From assembly GCA_031180825.1 (NCBI GenBank), contig JAPSLM010000007.1, positions 62,001-126,000 of the forward strand: a stretch of 64,000 bases of DNA, read 5' to 3'. Source of the DNA: Paenibacillus sp. (GTDB lineage Bacteria > Bacillota > Bacilli > Paenibacillales > NBRC-103111). The notes below the pieces were generated by a model. It saw only the letters and a program-made list of their open reading frames with translations, was not told the DNA's origin and ran no database searches. The stretch's first letter is position 1; every line of letters begins with the position of its first letter. Of this stretch, positions 63,406 through 64,000 are shown piece after piece. The translations under genes were made by a program, and so were the position numbers.

Positions 63406-64000
63406 TCAACGGTTCCGCTCCTGTCCCCCCGGATGGTCACCCGGCCGGAGCCGAGGCTCTCTCCGGCCGGTCAACCGTTCGCCCGGCTGCAGCACAGGCG
63501 GGGCCGCCCGCACTGTATTCGGGTATTTCACCCCGGAGCCGGTGTTCAATACGACGACGGTTTCCTCCTCCCGAATCCACCCGCTTCCCCGCAGCAAACG
63601 GGCGGCAGCGAACGCCGCAGCGCCCTCCGGGCACACGAAGGCCCCCTCCTCCCCGGCAATCCGAAGCTGCTCTTGCAGCAAAGCCCGGTCATCGACCGCT
63701 ACCGCGCAGCCGTCCGTCCGGTAAATCGCGTCAAGCACGAGAAAATCGCCGAGCGCTTTAGGGACGTTGATGCCGAAGGCAACCGTGGATGAAGCGGGCC
63801 AGAAGGCCGATTCGGTCTTCTTCCCCTTCCACGCTTGAACAATCGGGGCGCAGCCTTCCGCCTGGACGGCGACCAGCCTCGGCAGCTTGTCTTGGACCCA
63901 GCCCAGCGCCTGAAGCTCCCGAAACGCTTTAAAGATGCCGATCAAGCCCACGCCGCCTCCGGTCGGATACAGGATGACGTCGGGCAGCCGCCAGTTCAAT
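63406..64000 (-). CDS. Threonine synthase-like PLP enzyme, partial at window end
   Basis: The 198 C-terminal residues of a fold-type II PLP enzyme of the threonine synthase family. The PLP phosphate loop LYPTGGGVGLIGI (near the start), then VAVQAEGCAPIVQAW, FGINVPKALGDFLVLDAIY and the C-terminal VVVLNTGSGVKYPNT. The Lys that binds PLP is off the window. Directly in front of the ABC operon with a one-base gap to the first permease, so the system may import or handle the same amino acid. It need not be threonine synthase in metabolism. Confidence 0.82.
   Translation of the reverse strand, partial: LNWRLPDVILYPTGGGVGLIGIFKAFRELQALGWVQDKLPRLVAVQAEGCAPIVQAWKGKKTESAFWPASSTVAFGINVPKALGDFLVLDAIYRTDGCAVAVDDRALLQEQLRIAGEEGAFVCPEGAAAFAAARLLRGSGWIREEETVVVLNTGSGVKYPNTVRAAPPVLQPGERLTGRREPRLRPGDHPGGQERNR

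Overview
The window reads as chromosomal DNA of a moderately GC-rich, spore-forming Firmicute, most likely Paenibacillus or a close relative. The evidence is a GerA-type spore germinant receptor, strong AGGAGG-type ribosome binding sites with frequent GTG and TTG starts, TPP-riboswitch control of thiC, a YkuS-family protein, and many short conserved proteins typical of that family. No rRNA, tRNA, CRISPR array, prophage or insertion sequence was seen. Most genes lie on the minus strand.

Left edge (1-4.9 kb): a thiazole/oxazole-modified microcin (TOMM) cluster of the heterocycloanthracin/sonorensin kind. It has a 94-residue Cys/Gly-rich precursor, a ThiF-like maturation protein, a YcaO cyclodehydratase ending in a Pro-rich tail, and a SagB-type dehydrogenase cut by the window edge. 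Next come an orphan GerA-type gene, a Glu/Leu-type dehydrogenase, an acetyltransferase, and thiC-bluB behind a TPP riboswitch with its own terminator. A metNIQ-like ABC transporter whose MetN lacks the usual C-terminal domain is divergent from a flavin monooxygenase of the NtaA/SnaA/DszA type. A deoxynucleoside kinase and the oligoendopeptidase PepF follow.

Centre-left (18.9-24.5 kb): a tight six-gene operon that I consider the most interesting region. In transcription order it encodes a leucine-rich-repeat protein with an acidic C-terminal tail (STM4015-like), an ATP-grasp-like protein (STM4014-like), a sulfatase/phosphatase-fold protein (STM4013-like), two radical SAM proteins (STM4012- and STM4011-like), and an adenylylsulfate kinase (CysC). 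The families carry only Salmonella locus names and have no function that I know of. The gene set looks like a protein or metabolite modification pathway.

Middle (24.7-50 kb): housekeeping and regulatory genes, namely fabF, an MmyB-type regulator, peptide deformylase, several small regulators with visible palindromic operators (XRE, ArsR, DUF1836-type, MerR, TetR), a cation-diffusion facilitator, a ClpP paralogue in a MerR operon, an MFS permease, an aldo/keto reductase, RarD, an APH-type kinase, a methyltransferase, a stand-alone IF-3 paralogue, and a YkuS-family protein. Two decayed genes are visible: a GNAT gene with a frameshift and a nonsense codon, and a YdjM-type membrane protein gene with a one-base shift in a homopolymer. 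Several small genes were found, including a 29-codon membrane peptide gene.

Right (50-64 kb): an EamA permease, an NlpC/P60 hydrolase, an OmpR-type two-component system, a free-methionine sulfoxide reductase, two unknown genes, a two-gene 2-oxoacid:ferredoxin oxidoreductase divergent from a TrmB-type regulator, and an overlapping operon joining a threonine-synthase-like PLP enzyme (cut by the window end) to a polar amino acid ABC transporter.
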